Positions 9,253 to 19,539 of a DNA stretch of 42,843 nt are shown here, one piece after another. The position numbers were made by a program, and so were the translations under genes. Every line of letters begins with the position of its first letter. Positions within the stretch are counted from its first letter, which is position 1. The stretch comes from Candidatus Pacearchaeota archaeon. GTDB lineage: Archaea > Nanobdellota > Nanobdellia > Pacearchaeales > GW2011-AR1. The DNA lies in the NCBI GenBank assembly GCA_016181895.1, contig JACOYL010000006.1, positions 1 through 42,843 of the forward strand, read 5' to 3'. The notes under the pieces were generated by a model, which saw only the letters and a list, made by a program, of their open reading frames with translations, did not search any database and was not told the DNA's origin.

Positions 9253-9336
9253 GCGGGTATGCCGGAGTGGTCAAACGGGCTGGATTAAGGCTCCAGTAGC
9301 TTAGTGCTTGCGAAGGTTCGATCCCTTCTACCCGCA
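9253..9336 (+). tRNA. tRNA-Leu (type II, long variable arm), apparent anticodon AAG
   Basis: GCGGGTA/TACCCGC acceptor, D stem CCG/CGG, ac arm CTGGA TTAAGGC TCCAG, T arm GAAGG TTCGATC CCTTC, discriminator A73. Confidence 0.88.
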
Positions 9337-9533
9337 CTTGCTGTTGGGCAAAATGAAATAACATTGGATCGAACATAATAAGTTTAAATTGATAGGAAAG
9401 GTTAAGCCGAGCAATTTTGCGAGACAAATTGCTAAACTCACAACGAGCGGGGTTGCGAGTTAAAGGAAAACGCCGATGCTAAATTCGTAAGAATTTACTT
9501 TGGTTTGAGTTGTCCTCACACTTTTACCAGCAT

Positions 9534-12500
9534 TCAGGGTTTGATTATTATATCCTGCCCTTGATTTGCTATGTAATAATCTCCTTCCGGGACGGAATTG
9601 AGATATTTTTTATTTGCGTCCAAAAATGCGTTTTTGTTTCCAAAATTCTTTTTAACATCCTCAATATCTTTATCCCAAACAGCATCAAGATTGCAATTCC
9701 TTGGACTCAAAACATAATACACTTTCGGCAAAACGCTCGTGTCGCATTTCCATATTTTATCTTTAAGCTTTAAACCGTTTTCATAATCAAGTATTTCTTG
9801 TGCTTGAGGACCCAAATTCGTTCCATACAATTTATTATTTTTTCCACTGTCTATTGAAAATCCAATTGGAACTCCTTTATCATCTATGTAAATTATCGTA
9901 TTATCTTCAATGTATTTCTTCACATAATTCTTGCCATCTATCTGACCTTGTTCTGATTCGGTAATATAACTATTATCTCCTATTTTAACAGTTTTAGAAA
10001 TTCTTATCTCTTCTTTTCCTATTCTCTCCACGACAATTTCCGCATAAGCATCCGCGCGAAGCATTATCAATTCTGCTTTTTGGCTATTCAAGAAAGCCTT
10101 TGCAATCAAGTCTGTTGTTATGGAACTTATTTTGATATTGTTATCAAGGTTCTTCAATTTTTCAAAATCTCTTTTGAAATCCTCGAAATATTGTCCTTCC
10201 TCTGTCATTTGTTTAACAAAATTCTCTCCTGTTGCTTTCAGCGTCGCATCTTCAATTTCCGTCGATGTGATTGCTTTTTTTACGCTGTTTTGATCAAGAT
10301 AGCATTTCAAGTTTCCTGAACTGTCGCATTTCCCGACTCTAACCCATCTGCTTCCCTCTCCGTCTGCTTTTGCATCAGTGCCTCTTCCCGGATTGTCTGT
10401 CGAGCAAACCCGAACAATTTGCTGCGCATAAAGATTTGGATCGACATATTGTTGCAATCCTGATTGCAAGTTTGGATTTGCAAAACTGTAAAGGCTTGGA
10501 GTTCCGGAAACACATTCTGATTCTGTTTTTATGTCTGTCTGTTCTCCTTGTTGTTTGGAATACAAGTCCTGCAAATAATCCAATCCAAAATCAGTGCTTA
10601 CTCTGTTGAATCCGCATTCTTCCTGCCCGTTGACATTGATGCACAATTGCTGGTATCCGCTTGGAGCTGTGAAGTCTCTTGTCTCACTCGCGAGTTCTCC
10701 AGGAGGAATGAATCCGTCGGCAATTTGTATTGTCTGCGCGTAATTGAAAAACGAGCCTGTTTGCGGAGTTTTCAAATAAACGCGATAAAAGACTCCGGCA
10801 TTTCTCACACCGCTTGTCTGAAGCGTCCCCTCTCCTGCAAAAATGTGATAAAACACTTTGTATCTTGAAATCGGCGGAACAGTTGATGTTGTGTAAGGGC
10901 TTTCGGAAAACCATGCAGTATATTGCGGCGGCGACTCGGGCTCTATCAACGAATCAAAGAAATTCACATCGGGATAACTTGCGGAAACAAAATTTCTGCA
11001 GACAGCTTGTCCCACCTCTCTTATTATTCCCGTCTTGAACGCCTCGAAGGAAGCCGCGCCGTAATAATTTGTCATGTAATCAATCGACCTTTGAGCATTC
11101 TCCCATGAGGAAGCAACTCCCAAATACTCGCCTCCTCCTCTTCCTGTTTGTCCTCTTATTATTTCAAATATTTTCGGGACAATCACGCCTGCGACAGGCT
11201 GCGCCTGGCTCCAGAAGAAATCACACAGGTAAATGCTGTGAATCTCGTCGCAGATTCCGACTGTTTTTCCTGTTTCCAAATTTGTCTGCAGGCAATCTCG
11301 ATAATTTTTCTGCACAGAGACAAATCCGTCGATTCCAGCTTTTATTCCCGACAAGCATACTGGAACTGCAATATTTTCCCTTGCATTCGGCAAACATAGA
11401 GCCGCGCTTCCGATGATTCCGGATTGAATCACGTCGGGAACAGTAAATGTTCCTCCCAAATTACAACGGCTTGAAGGACAAACAACAGGGTCGCATGCAT
11501 TGAACAAAATCAAGCATTCTTTCGGCGACATGAAATCTTGGCATTGAATGTCAGGCACTCCAATGCTTGGTTCCCCGACGGAAATAAATTCATTCAGTAT
11601 GCTTACTCTGCTGACTCCCTGCGAATGCTGCCTCGTCGCATCCTGAACAGCTTCCATCGCGTTTGAAACCAGTCGCGATGTTTCGCTTGGATTCAATCCA
11701 GGAAATGTTCCTTGAACTTGTTGCAAACCAGGATTGAAATTTCTGCAGATGTCGTCTTTCAATTCGGAATAAAATTCCTCCCTTCCGTTTTTGCCGACGT
11801 TGCAAATGTAGAAACTTCTTATCTGTCCCGATTCGTCGTAAGCCCTTATTCCCCCTTTGTCTGTCAAAAGTCTCGCAGCCGCGCCGGGAATCAATTGCTT
11901 TGTTCCGACATACCATCCGTTGGATGTATCAAAGGGAACAATCGCGGGCAATCCTGCATAAGGCGAAGTCTCAAAATATCTTACCTTTGGTTCTTTGAAT
12001 TTGTTCTCGTAAGAAGTTCTGTCGAATTGAATGAATTGTGAATAAGAGCCTTTTATTTCCTTGAAAATTTCTTCGCTCTCTTGGATTTCAACGATTCCTT
12101 TTTCATCAAAAATCTTGTCTATACTGAATCTTTTATCACCTATTGTTTTCAGTGTTACAAGATATTCCTTGTTGTTAAAGCTGATTGGCTGAAAAAAAGT
12201 ATTTGCAGGAATAGAGTTAAAATTTCCGGCGGAAGTTTTCAATCCATCATAAACCTCTTCTATTTGCCTTTCTCTTGTATGAACCCTGTACGAAAAGTCC
12301 TCGAAACCGCTTTTTTCCAAATTCTCCTGCGCCTTCTGAAGTTTTGCAAAATTTTCCGAATTTGCTTTTATATCCGACAAAAGGGCATATCTCTTCTTCT
12401 CGGCAAGTTTTTTCATTTCACCGCTTGGATTTGAACTAATAATCTGATTCAATCTGTCAATATCTCTTGCCTGGCTTAAAGTTATTCCTCCGTCGTCATA

Positions 12501-15473
12501 ACCTTTTTGTGTAAAAGCAGCCCCAACATCCCCTGAAATGTCAATGAACTCTTTTCTATTCTCTGGATTTTCTATCGTTGTTCCCAAATCTTTTTTAATG
12601 TCTCCAAGCCTGACTTCGATATTCTTTCCAGTAATATTTTTCTGATTGCTTATTATCCCCGCAAACAAATCAACGTCCCTTTCAATATCATCATTTTTTT
12701 CGGCAAGGCATTTGTCAATTGTTGAATATGTTTTTGCATTCACGGCATCCTTGCAAAAATCAAACCATCCTCCTGGGCTTCTCATTACTTCCTGCCTTGC
12801 AATAGCCCTTCCATCGAAATTCTGGAAAAGATTTTTTATTGTCAATCCTGTTCCAACAGCCAAGCAGACGGCGTTGAATGTTTTCACAACCTCTCCTACT
12901 TTGTCGGAAGTGTCTTCCCATTTTTCAATCGATTCGTTCAGCGTGTCTATCCTTTCCTGGATTTTATCCGGAGAAAGTTGAATCAATCTTTTTTCAATCC
13001 CCAAGGTAAAGCTGAAGTTTGTTTCTGTTCCAGTGTTTCTTATGCTTGGAATTATTGAAACGCGGGCGACTTTTTTCAGGTTTATTTTTGTGACTGTGAA
13101 AATGTAATCTCCGTATTGCTCATTGACGTTTCTTCTCATCACAATTTCAGAATCAATGCTTCCGCTTCTGATGTGAAGTTTTATCCTTGCCGAATTTTCC
13201 GTCAAGTCAAGAAGTTGGATGAAATCGTTGCTTTGTGTGTTTGGAATTTTTTCTGTTCCGAAATCAAAAAATCCTATTTTTATTTTTCTATTCGTCAAAA
13301 TCTCATCGCCTTGAGCAAGAGTTTTTCCTTCAAGTTGCTCTTTTAAAAATTTAGCATCTTTTTCCGACAATGATTTTCCTTCGTAAGCCTTGGTGTTGCT
13401 TTTTTCAATTGTTTTTTTGCCAACTTCCATCCAATTTTTATTGCCCGTTAAATCTGCTGACCATAACCATTTTCCTCCAAAAAATCCAAGATAAATTTCA
13501 TTTACAGAAATCACATCAGATACGGGTATTCCTTCCTCAAGCCTGATTTTATAGATAAATTCAGGATTCTCGTTCAAGGTGATGATTTCATTCTTTGTAA
13601 GGAAATATCCTTCCGGTTCTTTGTTTGGCCTTTTTATTGTGATTTCCGCGCTGAAATCATCCAAAGAAGGTTCCACAACATCCTCGAGGAAAACCGTTTT
13701 CGCCCTTCCGTTGATTACAATTCCCGAAACATGAACGCCTTCGCTTGAAATCTTGAACTTGCTGCATTTTTCCTCGACTTGTTTTGCGTCATTAGGATAT
13801 TTCTCCCTGAATTCCTCGCACAATTTTGAAGCGTCTTGTTTTTGTCCTGTTCTGGTTGAAAGCCCGATTGATTTTATCAAAGCCTCTTTTCCAAAAGTTG
13901 TATTCTGTATGTTTAATGGTTTCTCGCCCGCGAACTTGTCAATTATTTCCCTGTAGTCTTTCATTGCATTCTCATAATATTCCCCTGCTGTTTCATCGGA
14001 GAATTGAACATTTCCGGATTGTACAAGTCCGACTAAAGTTATTTCCTTGCCGAATTTTGTTGACGATTTTCCAATTCTGACATCATCCCATGAATCTCCG
14101 ACAATGAGATATTTTGCGAGCCTGTTTGAATACCCCACAAATCTTTGGGTCCATCGCGCCAAAGCTGCAACTCCTCTTTCCCCGCTTGTTCCAGGGGTTT
14201 CCATAGCCCTCACTAAAAAACTCGCGGAATCAAGCTCGTCTTCCGTCAGACTTTCTTTATGTGTCGGTGTTGCAAGGAAATAAACAAACAAATCTTCAAC
14301 ATTCTCTGTATTTTTGTCTGTTCCGACATAAGCAAGGTAAACGCTTTTTTCATTTCCAGAAGTCGTGAATAATCTCTCGCCCAACTTTACATTTCTTTCA
14401 ACTCCGTCAATGCTCAATTTTATCTTCGGACTTATTTCAAAATTCAGCGTTTCAGCTCCATCATCTGTTCGGCATCTGATTTCTGTTTTTTTCGTAAGCC
14501 CTTTTTTCTCGACATCTCTCACGACGCAATTGTTGTCGAAAAATCTTTCGCCTTCCGCGACTTCAAAAACCTCTCCGTTGATGTTAAGCCTTGCCCTTGT
14601 ATCCGGGCTTTTGACTTCGTCCAACCTTACATTCAATGCGGCGCGGCAATAAAATCCGGGAAGATAAACATCTCCCGAAACCTGTCCTTTGTCAAGGTTG
14701 AAAGTTGAAACCTTGTTTTCAGCGTCGGAATAAATTGAAACAACGGCGCCGTTTTCATCGATTCCCTCGACTCTTAAAAATCCGCGCCCGTCCCAGAATC
14801 CGTATTGCCTGTAATTCTCGTTCCATTCATCGTCGGTAATTTCAGGGATTTGCCTTCCTACTGCTCCAACTCCGAATGCATTTTGAATGTCGTATCTTAT
14901 CTTTGCCGTGAGGTTTCCGGAAACAAAATCAGGCATTGAAGACTCGTTTGGATTTTGTTTCAAGACAATTACCGCATATCCTATGTTCTGGATTACAGGA
15001 GAATTGAGAAGCGTTGTCGTCGTGCTTCTCACCGCCGCGTTTGCCGGATGGAATCCTATTCCCGCGATTTCGTTTGGATATTCTCCTTCAAAGGAAATGA
15101 AATCAATGGCTTCGACGTCGATAAGGGGATTTATTTTCGTCGCATACAACTGGCAAAAGACAGGAACATTCTGCTCTTCAAGCAAATCGCTTCTTACTAC
15201 GCTCGGAGTGCAGCCGAAAGGCGCGATTTGAATTATGAAATCATTTCCCAATCCGCATTGATTCGGATTGAAAATCGGAAATGCGTTGACTCCCTGCCTT
15301 CCCAAATAAGAAAATGAATTTGCTCCCGGAGCTGTAAGTTGCGGGCTTGAAAATGAAACAGCCGAAATGAAAATCGCGAATGAAAAAAATAATGTTAAAA
15401 CAAGTCCCATAAGTAAAATTTTTTTGTTGACACCAATGCCCGTCTTGTCTAACCCATTATAAGTATTTTTCAT
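9534..15473 (-). CDS. Giant secreted/surface protein (1979 aa), N-terminal signal/TM, Cys-containing extracellular regions; unknown function
   Basis: Single ORF; N-terminus KKILLMGLVLTLFFSFAIFISAVSFSSPQ; many Cys (e.g. CQDFMSPKECLILFNACDPVVCPSSRCNLGG). Confidence 0.9.
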   Translation of the reverse strand: MKNTYNGLDKTGIGVNKKILLMGLVLTLFFSFAIFISAVSFSSPQLTAPGANSFSYLGRQGVNAFPIFNPNQCGLGNDFIIQIAPFGCTPSVVRSDLLEEQNVPVFCQLYATKINPLIDVEAIDFISFEGEYPNEIAGIGFHPANAAVRSTTTTLLNSPVIQNIGYAVIVLKQNPNESSMPDFVSGNLTAKIRYDIQNAFGVGAVGRQIPEITDDEWNENYRQYGFWDGRGFLRVEGIDENGAVVSIYSDAENKVSTFNLDKGQVSGDVYLPGFYCRAALNVRLDEVKSPDTRARLNINGEVFEVAEGERFFDNNCVVRDVEKKGLTKKTEIRCRTDDGAETLNFEISPKIKLSIDGVERNVKLGERLFTTSGNEKSVYLAYVGTDKNTENVEDLFVYFLATPTHKESLTEDELDSASFLVRAMETPGTSGERGVAALARWTQRFVGYSNRLAKYLIVGDSWDDVRIGKSSTKFGKEITLVGLVQSGNVQFSDETAGEYYENAMKDYREIIDKFAGEKPLNIQNTTFGKEALIKSIGLSTRTGQKQDASKLCEEFREKYPNDAKQVEEKCSKFKISSEGVHVSGIVINGRAKTVFLEDVVEPSLDDFSAEITIKRPNKEPEGYFLTKNEIITLNENPEFIYKIRLEEGIPVSDVISVNEIYLGFFGGKWLWSADLTGNKNWMEVGKKTIEKSNTKAYEGKSLSEKDAKFLKEQLEGKTLAQGDEILTNRKIKIGFFDFGTEKIPNTQSNDFIQLLDLTENSARIKLHIRSGSIDSEIVMRRNVNEQYGDYIFTVTKINLKKVARVSIIPSIRNTGTETNFSFTLGIEKRLIQLSPDKIQERIDTLNESIEKWEDTSDKVGEVVKTFNAVCLAVGTGLTIKNLFQNFDGRAIARQEVMRSPGGWFDFCKDAVNAKTYSTIDKCLAEKNDDIERDVDLFAGIISNQKNITGKNIEVRLGDIKKDLGTTIENPENRKEFIDISGDVGAAFTQKGYDDGGITLSQARDIDRLNQIISSNPSGEMKKLAEKKRYALLSDIKANSENFAKLQKAQENLEKSGFEDFSYRVHTRERQIEEVYDGLKTSAGNFNSIPANTFFQPISFNNKEYLVTLKTIGDKRFSIDKIFDEKGIVEIQESEEIFKEIKGSYSQFIQFDRTSYENKFKEPKVRYFETSPYAGLPAIVPFDTSNGWYVGTKQLIPGAAARLLTDKGGIRAYDESGQIRSFYICNVGKNGREEFYSELKDDICRNFNPGLQQVQGTFPGLNPSETSRLVSNAMEAVQDATRQHSQGVSRVSILNEFISVGEPSIGVPDIQCQDFMSPKECLILFNACDPVVCPSSRCNLGGTFTVPDVIQSGIIGSAALCLPNARENIAVPVCLSGIKAGIDGFVSVQKNYRDCLQTNLETGKTVGICDEIHSIYLCDFFWSQAQPVAGVIVPKIFEIIRGQTGRGGGEYLGVASSWENAQRSIDYMTNYYGAASFEAFKTGIIREVGQAVCRNFVSASYPDVNFFDSLIEPESPPQYTAWFSESPYTTSTVPPISRYKVFYHIFAGEGTLQTSGVRNAGVFYRVYLKTPQTGSFFNYAQTIQIADGFIPPGELASETRDFTAPSGYQQLCINVNGQEECGFNRVSTDFGLDYLQDLYSKQQGEQTDIKTESECVSGTPSLYSFANPNLQSGLQQYVDPNLYAQQIVRVCSTDNPGRGTDAKADGEGSRWVRVGKCDSSGNLKCYLDQNSVKKAITSTEIEDATLKATGENFVKQMTEEGQYFEDFKRDFEKLKNLDNNIKISSITTDLIAKAFLNSQKAELIMLRADAYAEIVVERIGKEEIRISKTVKIGDNSYITESEQGQIDGKNYVKKYIEDNTIIYIDDKGVPIGFSIDSGKNNKLYGTNLGPQAQEILDYENGLKLKDKIWKCDTSVLPKVYYVLSPRNCNLDAVWDKDIEDVKKNFGNKNAFLDANKKYLNSVPEGDYYIANQGQDIIIKP

Positions 15474-15578
15474 GTTAACTTAATCATCTCCTTCTTTTTG
15501 TTAAATTCTTCTCATTTTTATTTTCTGTTTTCATTTTTTCCTCGGAACAATGCGTGGTTTTTTCAGCATCACATCTCT

Positions 15579-17420
15579 TCATCTGAATGTTATCGCAAGT
15601 TTTTTGTCGTCGAACAAAAGATAGTTTTCCTGAAGCTGGTCTATTGAATTTGGAATTGGAAGACTTTCCCCGCTTATTTCAATCGTGTTTGAATTCTGCA
15701 ATTCTGATTCCAGGATATAATAATTCTGCGTTCCCCCGCCGGCAAGCGCGTTTGAAACAATCTGGCTTGGAAATTCAATGTTGTAGCAGTTTTCCTTTGT
15801 GAATCCGAAAAATCCTCCGATTCCTGTTTGGGGAACATCAACGCAATAATTGCTTGTCTTTGTTCCGATGTTCAAATTTGAATTCCTGTACATGTGAATT
15901 TGAACCTCGTACTGCCCCTCGCTGAGTTTTATTTTTTTCTGCTCGGGATATGCGATTACTCTTGAATTTCCGTCGTCTTTTACGAAACTCACCGTTGCCT
16001 GTCCGTCATAATTTGTTCCATCAAGTTTCAATTGAACATTTTTCTCGTAAATTTTCTCGAGGAAAACATCAACTGCCCCTTGCTGCAAAACAGAATATTG
16101 CTGTTTTCCTTCTTCATATCCTTCGGTTCTAGCAATCACGTTTCCGTTGACGCATTGGGGGAAATTTTCTTTTATGATTCCGTTTTTTGTTTTTCCAATT
16201 TGACAAATTGTTCCCGAGCATTCGTAGGAAACGTCCGCTTCAATATTTCCAAAGTTTGAATCAAAAACGCGGATTTCCGTCATCGTGTTTTTCTGCCCGC
16301 ATAATTCGGGAATTTCAATCGCAACCGCATCCGTTTCCAATGCCTTTCTCGGCTTGTTTCCCTGTATGACAACTGCAAGGGGAAATTGAAATACTTCGTT
16401 CCTTCCTGAAATCTGCACGAGAACAGGGTACTTTGCATCATAAACAAAATGATATGGAACATAGCAGAATCCCAAGATTCCCAAGCCTGGCTGTGTTCCA
16501 ACAGGAGTGGAAATCAAAATTTCCTCTTTAGAGGGATTTATTTCAAAACTTCTGCTCCAGTTTCTTGAATTCAAAAATCTGATTTCATGTTCTGTCGGCA
16601 AATCCAAGTCAAAATACTTGTTGTCAACCATGTTTATGGCAAGAGTGTTGTCCTCGATTGCAGCGCTCAAATTGTTGAAAATCTCGTTTGCGTTCCATGT
16701 CAAGGGCGAGCATGTCAATTCAACGCCGTCGACAGGCGCGTAAATCCTCAATGTATCAATCCCGAGATTTTCCAGGAACAGGTTTTCCTGCTCGTAGTCG
16801 TAAATGTCCCTTGCGGAATCGTATAATTCTCCGATTTCGGAATCGACAGAAACATCGTGGCTGGAAACAACAACGCTTTCCTCTCCTTTCTTGATTGTCA
16901 AATCGGAGTTCAATGAAACATCAACCCTTGTGTTGAGAATTCTTGCGTTTGCATTTCCTTCATCGAGGAAAATCTCAAATCCTTCCTCATGATAAGAATC
17001 AAAAACGCAGTTTCTTATTTTCTCCTCGACAAAATTCCCCAATTGTTTTTCCATCTCATTTTTGCCAGGAATCTGTTCCCTTTCCAAATTGTTTCCGGAG
17101 ACATAATACCAGTATGGAACGGGATTCCCGAGAAAATCCAACTGCGATGAAAACGGCATGAAATCGCTTCCGGGTTCAAATGCAGGAAGTTCAATGTATC
17201 CCGCCCGGCTCTCAAGAATGTCAATTCCTGCAAGAACGTCTTCTTCCAGGCATGAAAGAAAAGTTGTGTAAACAGGTTCCAAACTGCTCGGGATTTGGGA
17301 AACAAAAATATTCTGCCTGATTAAAAAAAACAGTGCAACGCCTGCAACAAGAATTATCGCAATGATTATGAAAACAGTCAATTGCCCCTTTTTTCCGGAA
17401 ATCATCCCTCTAAAAATCAT
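15579..17420 (-). CDS. 613-aa surface protein with class III (type IV pilin-like) signal peptide
   Basis: N-terminus GKKGQLTVFIIIAIILVAGVALFFLI fits a KG|QL prepilin-peptidase site followed by a hydrophobic helix. Confidence 0.85.
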   Translation of the reverse strand: MIFRGMISGKKGQLTVFIIIAIILVAGVALFFLIRQNIFVSQIPSSLEPVYTTFLSCLEEDVLAGIDILESRAGYIELPAFEPGSDFMPFSSQLDFLGNPVPYWYYVSGNNLEREQIPGKNEMEKQLGNFVEEKIRNCVFDSYHEEGFEIFLDEGNANARILNTRVDVSLNSDLTIKKGEESVVVSSHDVSVDSEIGELYDSARDIYDYEQENLFLENLGIDTLRIYAPVDGVELTCSPLTWNANEIFNNLSAAIEDNTLAINMVDNKYFDLDLPTEHEIRFLNSRNWSRSFEINPSKEEILISTPVGTQPGLGILGFCYVPYHFVYDAKYPVLVQISGRNEVFQFPLAVVIQGNKPRKALETDAVAIEIPELCGQKNTMTEIRVFDSNFGNIEADVSYECSGTICQIGKTKNGIIKENFPQCVNGNVIARTEGYEEGKQQYSVLQQGAVDVFLEKIYEKNVQLKLDGTNYDGQATVSFVKDDGNSRVIAYPEQKKIKLSEGQYEVQIHMYRNSNLNIGTKTSNYCVDVPQTGIGGFFGFTKENCYNIEFPSQIVSNALAGGGTQNYYILESELQNSNTIEISGESLPIPNSIDQLQENYLLFDDKKLAITFR

Positions 17421-17541
17421 TCAGAAAACATGCTAATTATATATATAAAGTTTATCGGTTTTGGCGTTGTCTAAAATTTGGATATGATATTAAAATTTTA
17501 TTGGGGGTGGGTGGTTCGGGGTTGTAAAGGAAGGGCAAATT

Positions 17542-17733
17542 TCACTTTGGCATATGGGGCGCGGATTTCAAAAAATTGATGGAAGCCGCGAGAATCAAAA
17601 TCCCGCCGATGAGAACAATCCATGAATTGTAATTCGTGATGATTTCCGGAATCTCGACGAAATTAAAAGGATAGTTCACGAAGTAAAATCCGAAAACAAG
17701 ATACAGTGCAAATATCAGTAATTTGTTCGCCAT
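17542..17733 (-). CDS. Small two-TM membrane protein
   Basis: 63-aa ORF with two hydrophobic segments; same strand as the upstream cluster. Confidence 0.5.
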   Translation of the reverse strand: MANKLLIFALYLVFGFYFVNYPFNFVEIPEIITNYNSWIVLIGGILILAASINFLKSAPHMPK

Positions 17734-17769
17734 GATTAAAGATGTAAAACATTATATTTAAATATTTTC

Positions 17770-18050
17770 AAAGACGATGTTCGCCCGATGGGCTCGCAAT
17801 ATTGATGTGCTCAAAACAACTCGTGCCCTGATTTAATATTAATATAATCTAGTCTAAGCAAAACACTCGCTTCGTCAGGTTTTTCGCCAGTCGGGAAAAT
17901 ATTAACTCAAAATCCATTTTATCGCTTGGTTTATAGTTGATGAAGTTGATTAAAATCTGTTTGCGCGTTAACACTGATTGCAAGGATGGGCGAGCAGCTT
18001 CACGAGGGAAATTTGTTAAATCAAAAACGAGCGGGGTTGCGAGTTGGACG
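17770..18050. repeat. Modular intergenic repeat region
   Basis: Reverse complement of 17791-17816 resembles 9112-9139 (TTTTG.AGCACATCAATATWGCGAGCC); AACGAGCGGGGTTGCGAGTT at 18026-18045 is identical to 9442-9461. Confidence 0.7.
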
Positions 18051-18135
18051 GGAAACAAATTAAAAGATTTTTAAATACCTCTCTTTTGTAATTTGAAGGG
18101 AAGATTACGCGAAAGAAACCATAGGTGTCTTCGCT

Positions 18136-18207
18136 GGTCCTGTTGTCCAATGGCTAAGACGCGTCCTTGACGTGGACGAGACCGCGGTTCAATTCCGCGC
18201 AGGACCA
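18136..18207 (+). tRNA. tRNA-Val (GAC)
   Basis: GGTCCTG/CAGGACC acceptor; ac arm CGTCC TTGACGT GGACG; T arm CGCGG TTCAATT CCGCG. Confidence 0.95.
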
Positions 18208-18209
18208 TT

Positions 18210-18698
18210 TCACTTTTTCACTTTATAATGCAATTGAATTATTCCTTCAGAAAGTTTTTTGGTTTCAATTAAATCCAATTTTTTCTCAAACTTCCCTTCG
18301 GCAAAAATATTGATGCCTTGCCCTATAATCGCGGGTTCAACATTAAGGATAATTTCATCTATCAAATCTTGTTCAATAAAAGAGGTGTTTAATTTGCTTC
18401 CTCCCGTCAAAAGAACTTTATCAAATCCAAGTCTTTTGACTGTTTCAATGGCTTCTTTTGGGGATTGAACCTCTCTTGATTTTGAAACGATTATCATTTT
18501 CGCATCAATATCTTCAAAAGAATAATTCTCCCACTTACTCACGACATCGTAGGTTTTCCTTCCGATAATAAAACATCCAATTTTCTCCGCCAATCTTTTA
18601 AAAGTATACCAATTTTCATCAGAAAGAAAATCCTCATTTCCATTTTCATCAGCGATAAAACCGTTAAGGCTTTGGGCCATAAACAAAATGACTTTCAT
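18210..18698 (-). CDS. Dihydrofolate reductase / RibD C-terminal domain family protein
   Basis: MKVILFMAQSLNGFIADENGNEDFLS, IIGRKTYDV, VLLTGGSKLNTSFIEQDLIDEIILNVEPAIIGQG. Start moved to M25 of the ORF to avoid overlap with L44e. Confidence 0.88.
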   Translation of the reverse strand: MKVILFMAQSLNGFIADENGNEDFLSDENWYTFKRLAEKIGCFIIGRKTYDVVSKWENYSFEDIDAKMIIVSKSREVQSPKEAIETVKRLGFDKVLLTGGSKLNTSFIEQDLIDEIILNVEPAIIGQGINIFAEGKFEKKLDLIETKKLSEGIIQLHYKVKK

Positions 18699-18748
18699 AT
18701 TCAAATTTAGGCGATAACCTTTAAAAACATAATTTTGTCTATGTTTCA

Positions 18749-19066
18749 ATGAAAATCCCGAAAACAACAAAAAGATTTTGCCCGTATTGTAAGAAGAAAA
18801 CAGAGCAGAAAATCAAGCTGGTTTCAACAGGTTTCAAGCGTGGTACCCTGACTCGCGGTTCTATAGCAAGGGCGAAAATGCGCGGACAAGGAAGAGGAAT
18901 TGGAAACAAAGGAAAGTGGGGTTCCAAGCCCGCTGTTTCAAAATTCAAAAGAAAATCAAAGACGACAAAAAAAACAAACATAATGTACACTTGCTCTGTC
19001 TGCGGAAAATCAAAATACCGTCAAGGAAGAAGAAATAAACGTTCGGGAAAGCAATTGCAGGAATAA
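18749..19066 (+). CDS. rpl44e: 50S ribosomal protein L44e
   Basis: MKIPKTTKRFCPYCKKKTEQKI...SKTTKKTNIMYTCSVCGKSKYR. Confidence 0.93.
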   Translation: MKIPKTTKRFCPYCKKKTEQKIKLVSTGFKRGTLTRGSIARAKMRGQGRGIGNKGKWGSKPAVSKFKRKSKTTKKTNIMYTCSVCGKSKYRQGRRNKRSGKQLQE

Positions 19067-19067
19067 A

Positions 19068-19427
19068 ATGGAATTGAATGAAATACAGGAAAAAATAAGG
19101 AAATTCAATGACGAGAGAGAATGGAGCACTCTTGAACATATGAAAGACCTGCTTCTCAACATGACTGAAGAAGTTGGAGAAATGTGGAATTTGATAAAAT
19201 GGATTGACGCTGAAAAGCAGCAGGAAATGATAAGGAAAAATAAAGAAGAAGTGGAAAATTTTGTCGGAGACATTCTTTATCTTATCCTCAAAATAGCATA
19301 TTTAAGCGATGTTGATTCCGAAAAAGGAATAATGGATGTTTTGGAAGAATATGAAAAAAGATTTCCGATAGAAAAAGTAAAAGGCAGTCACGCCAATGTA
19401 AGAGCAGGGGGTTTTGACGATAAATAA
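19068..19427 (+). CDS. MazG-like nucleotide pyrophosphohydrolase
   Basis: EEVGEMWNLIKW ... EEVENFVGDILYLILKIAYLSDVD (EExxE...ExxD pattern). Confidence 0.85.
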   Translation: MELNEIQEKIRKFNDEREWSTLEHMKDLLLNMTEEVGEMWNLIKWIDAEKQQEMIRKNKEEVENFVGDILYLILKIAYLSDVDSEKGIMDVLEEYEKRFPIEKVKGSHANVRAGGFDDK

Positions 19428-19539
19428 AAATGGAAATAACTAATAAACTAATTTGCAACTCTATAAATCATAATAAAAGTGGTTTTCGCATTAACACTTT
19501 CAAATTAAATTCTGCGAAGCAGGCAATTTTCCCATAAAA

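Noticed and set aside
9236-9427. 63-aa minus ORF (VRVEGIEPSQALSYWSLNPARLTTPAYP)
   Set aside because: Classic spurious translation of the antisense strand of a tRNA gene (tRNA-Leu).
10080-15317. Numerous + and - ORFs within the 1979-aa gene
   Set aside because: All lie inside a single long coding ORF and have no recognisable motifs.
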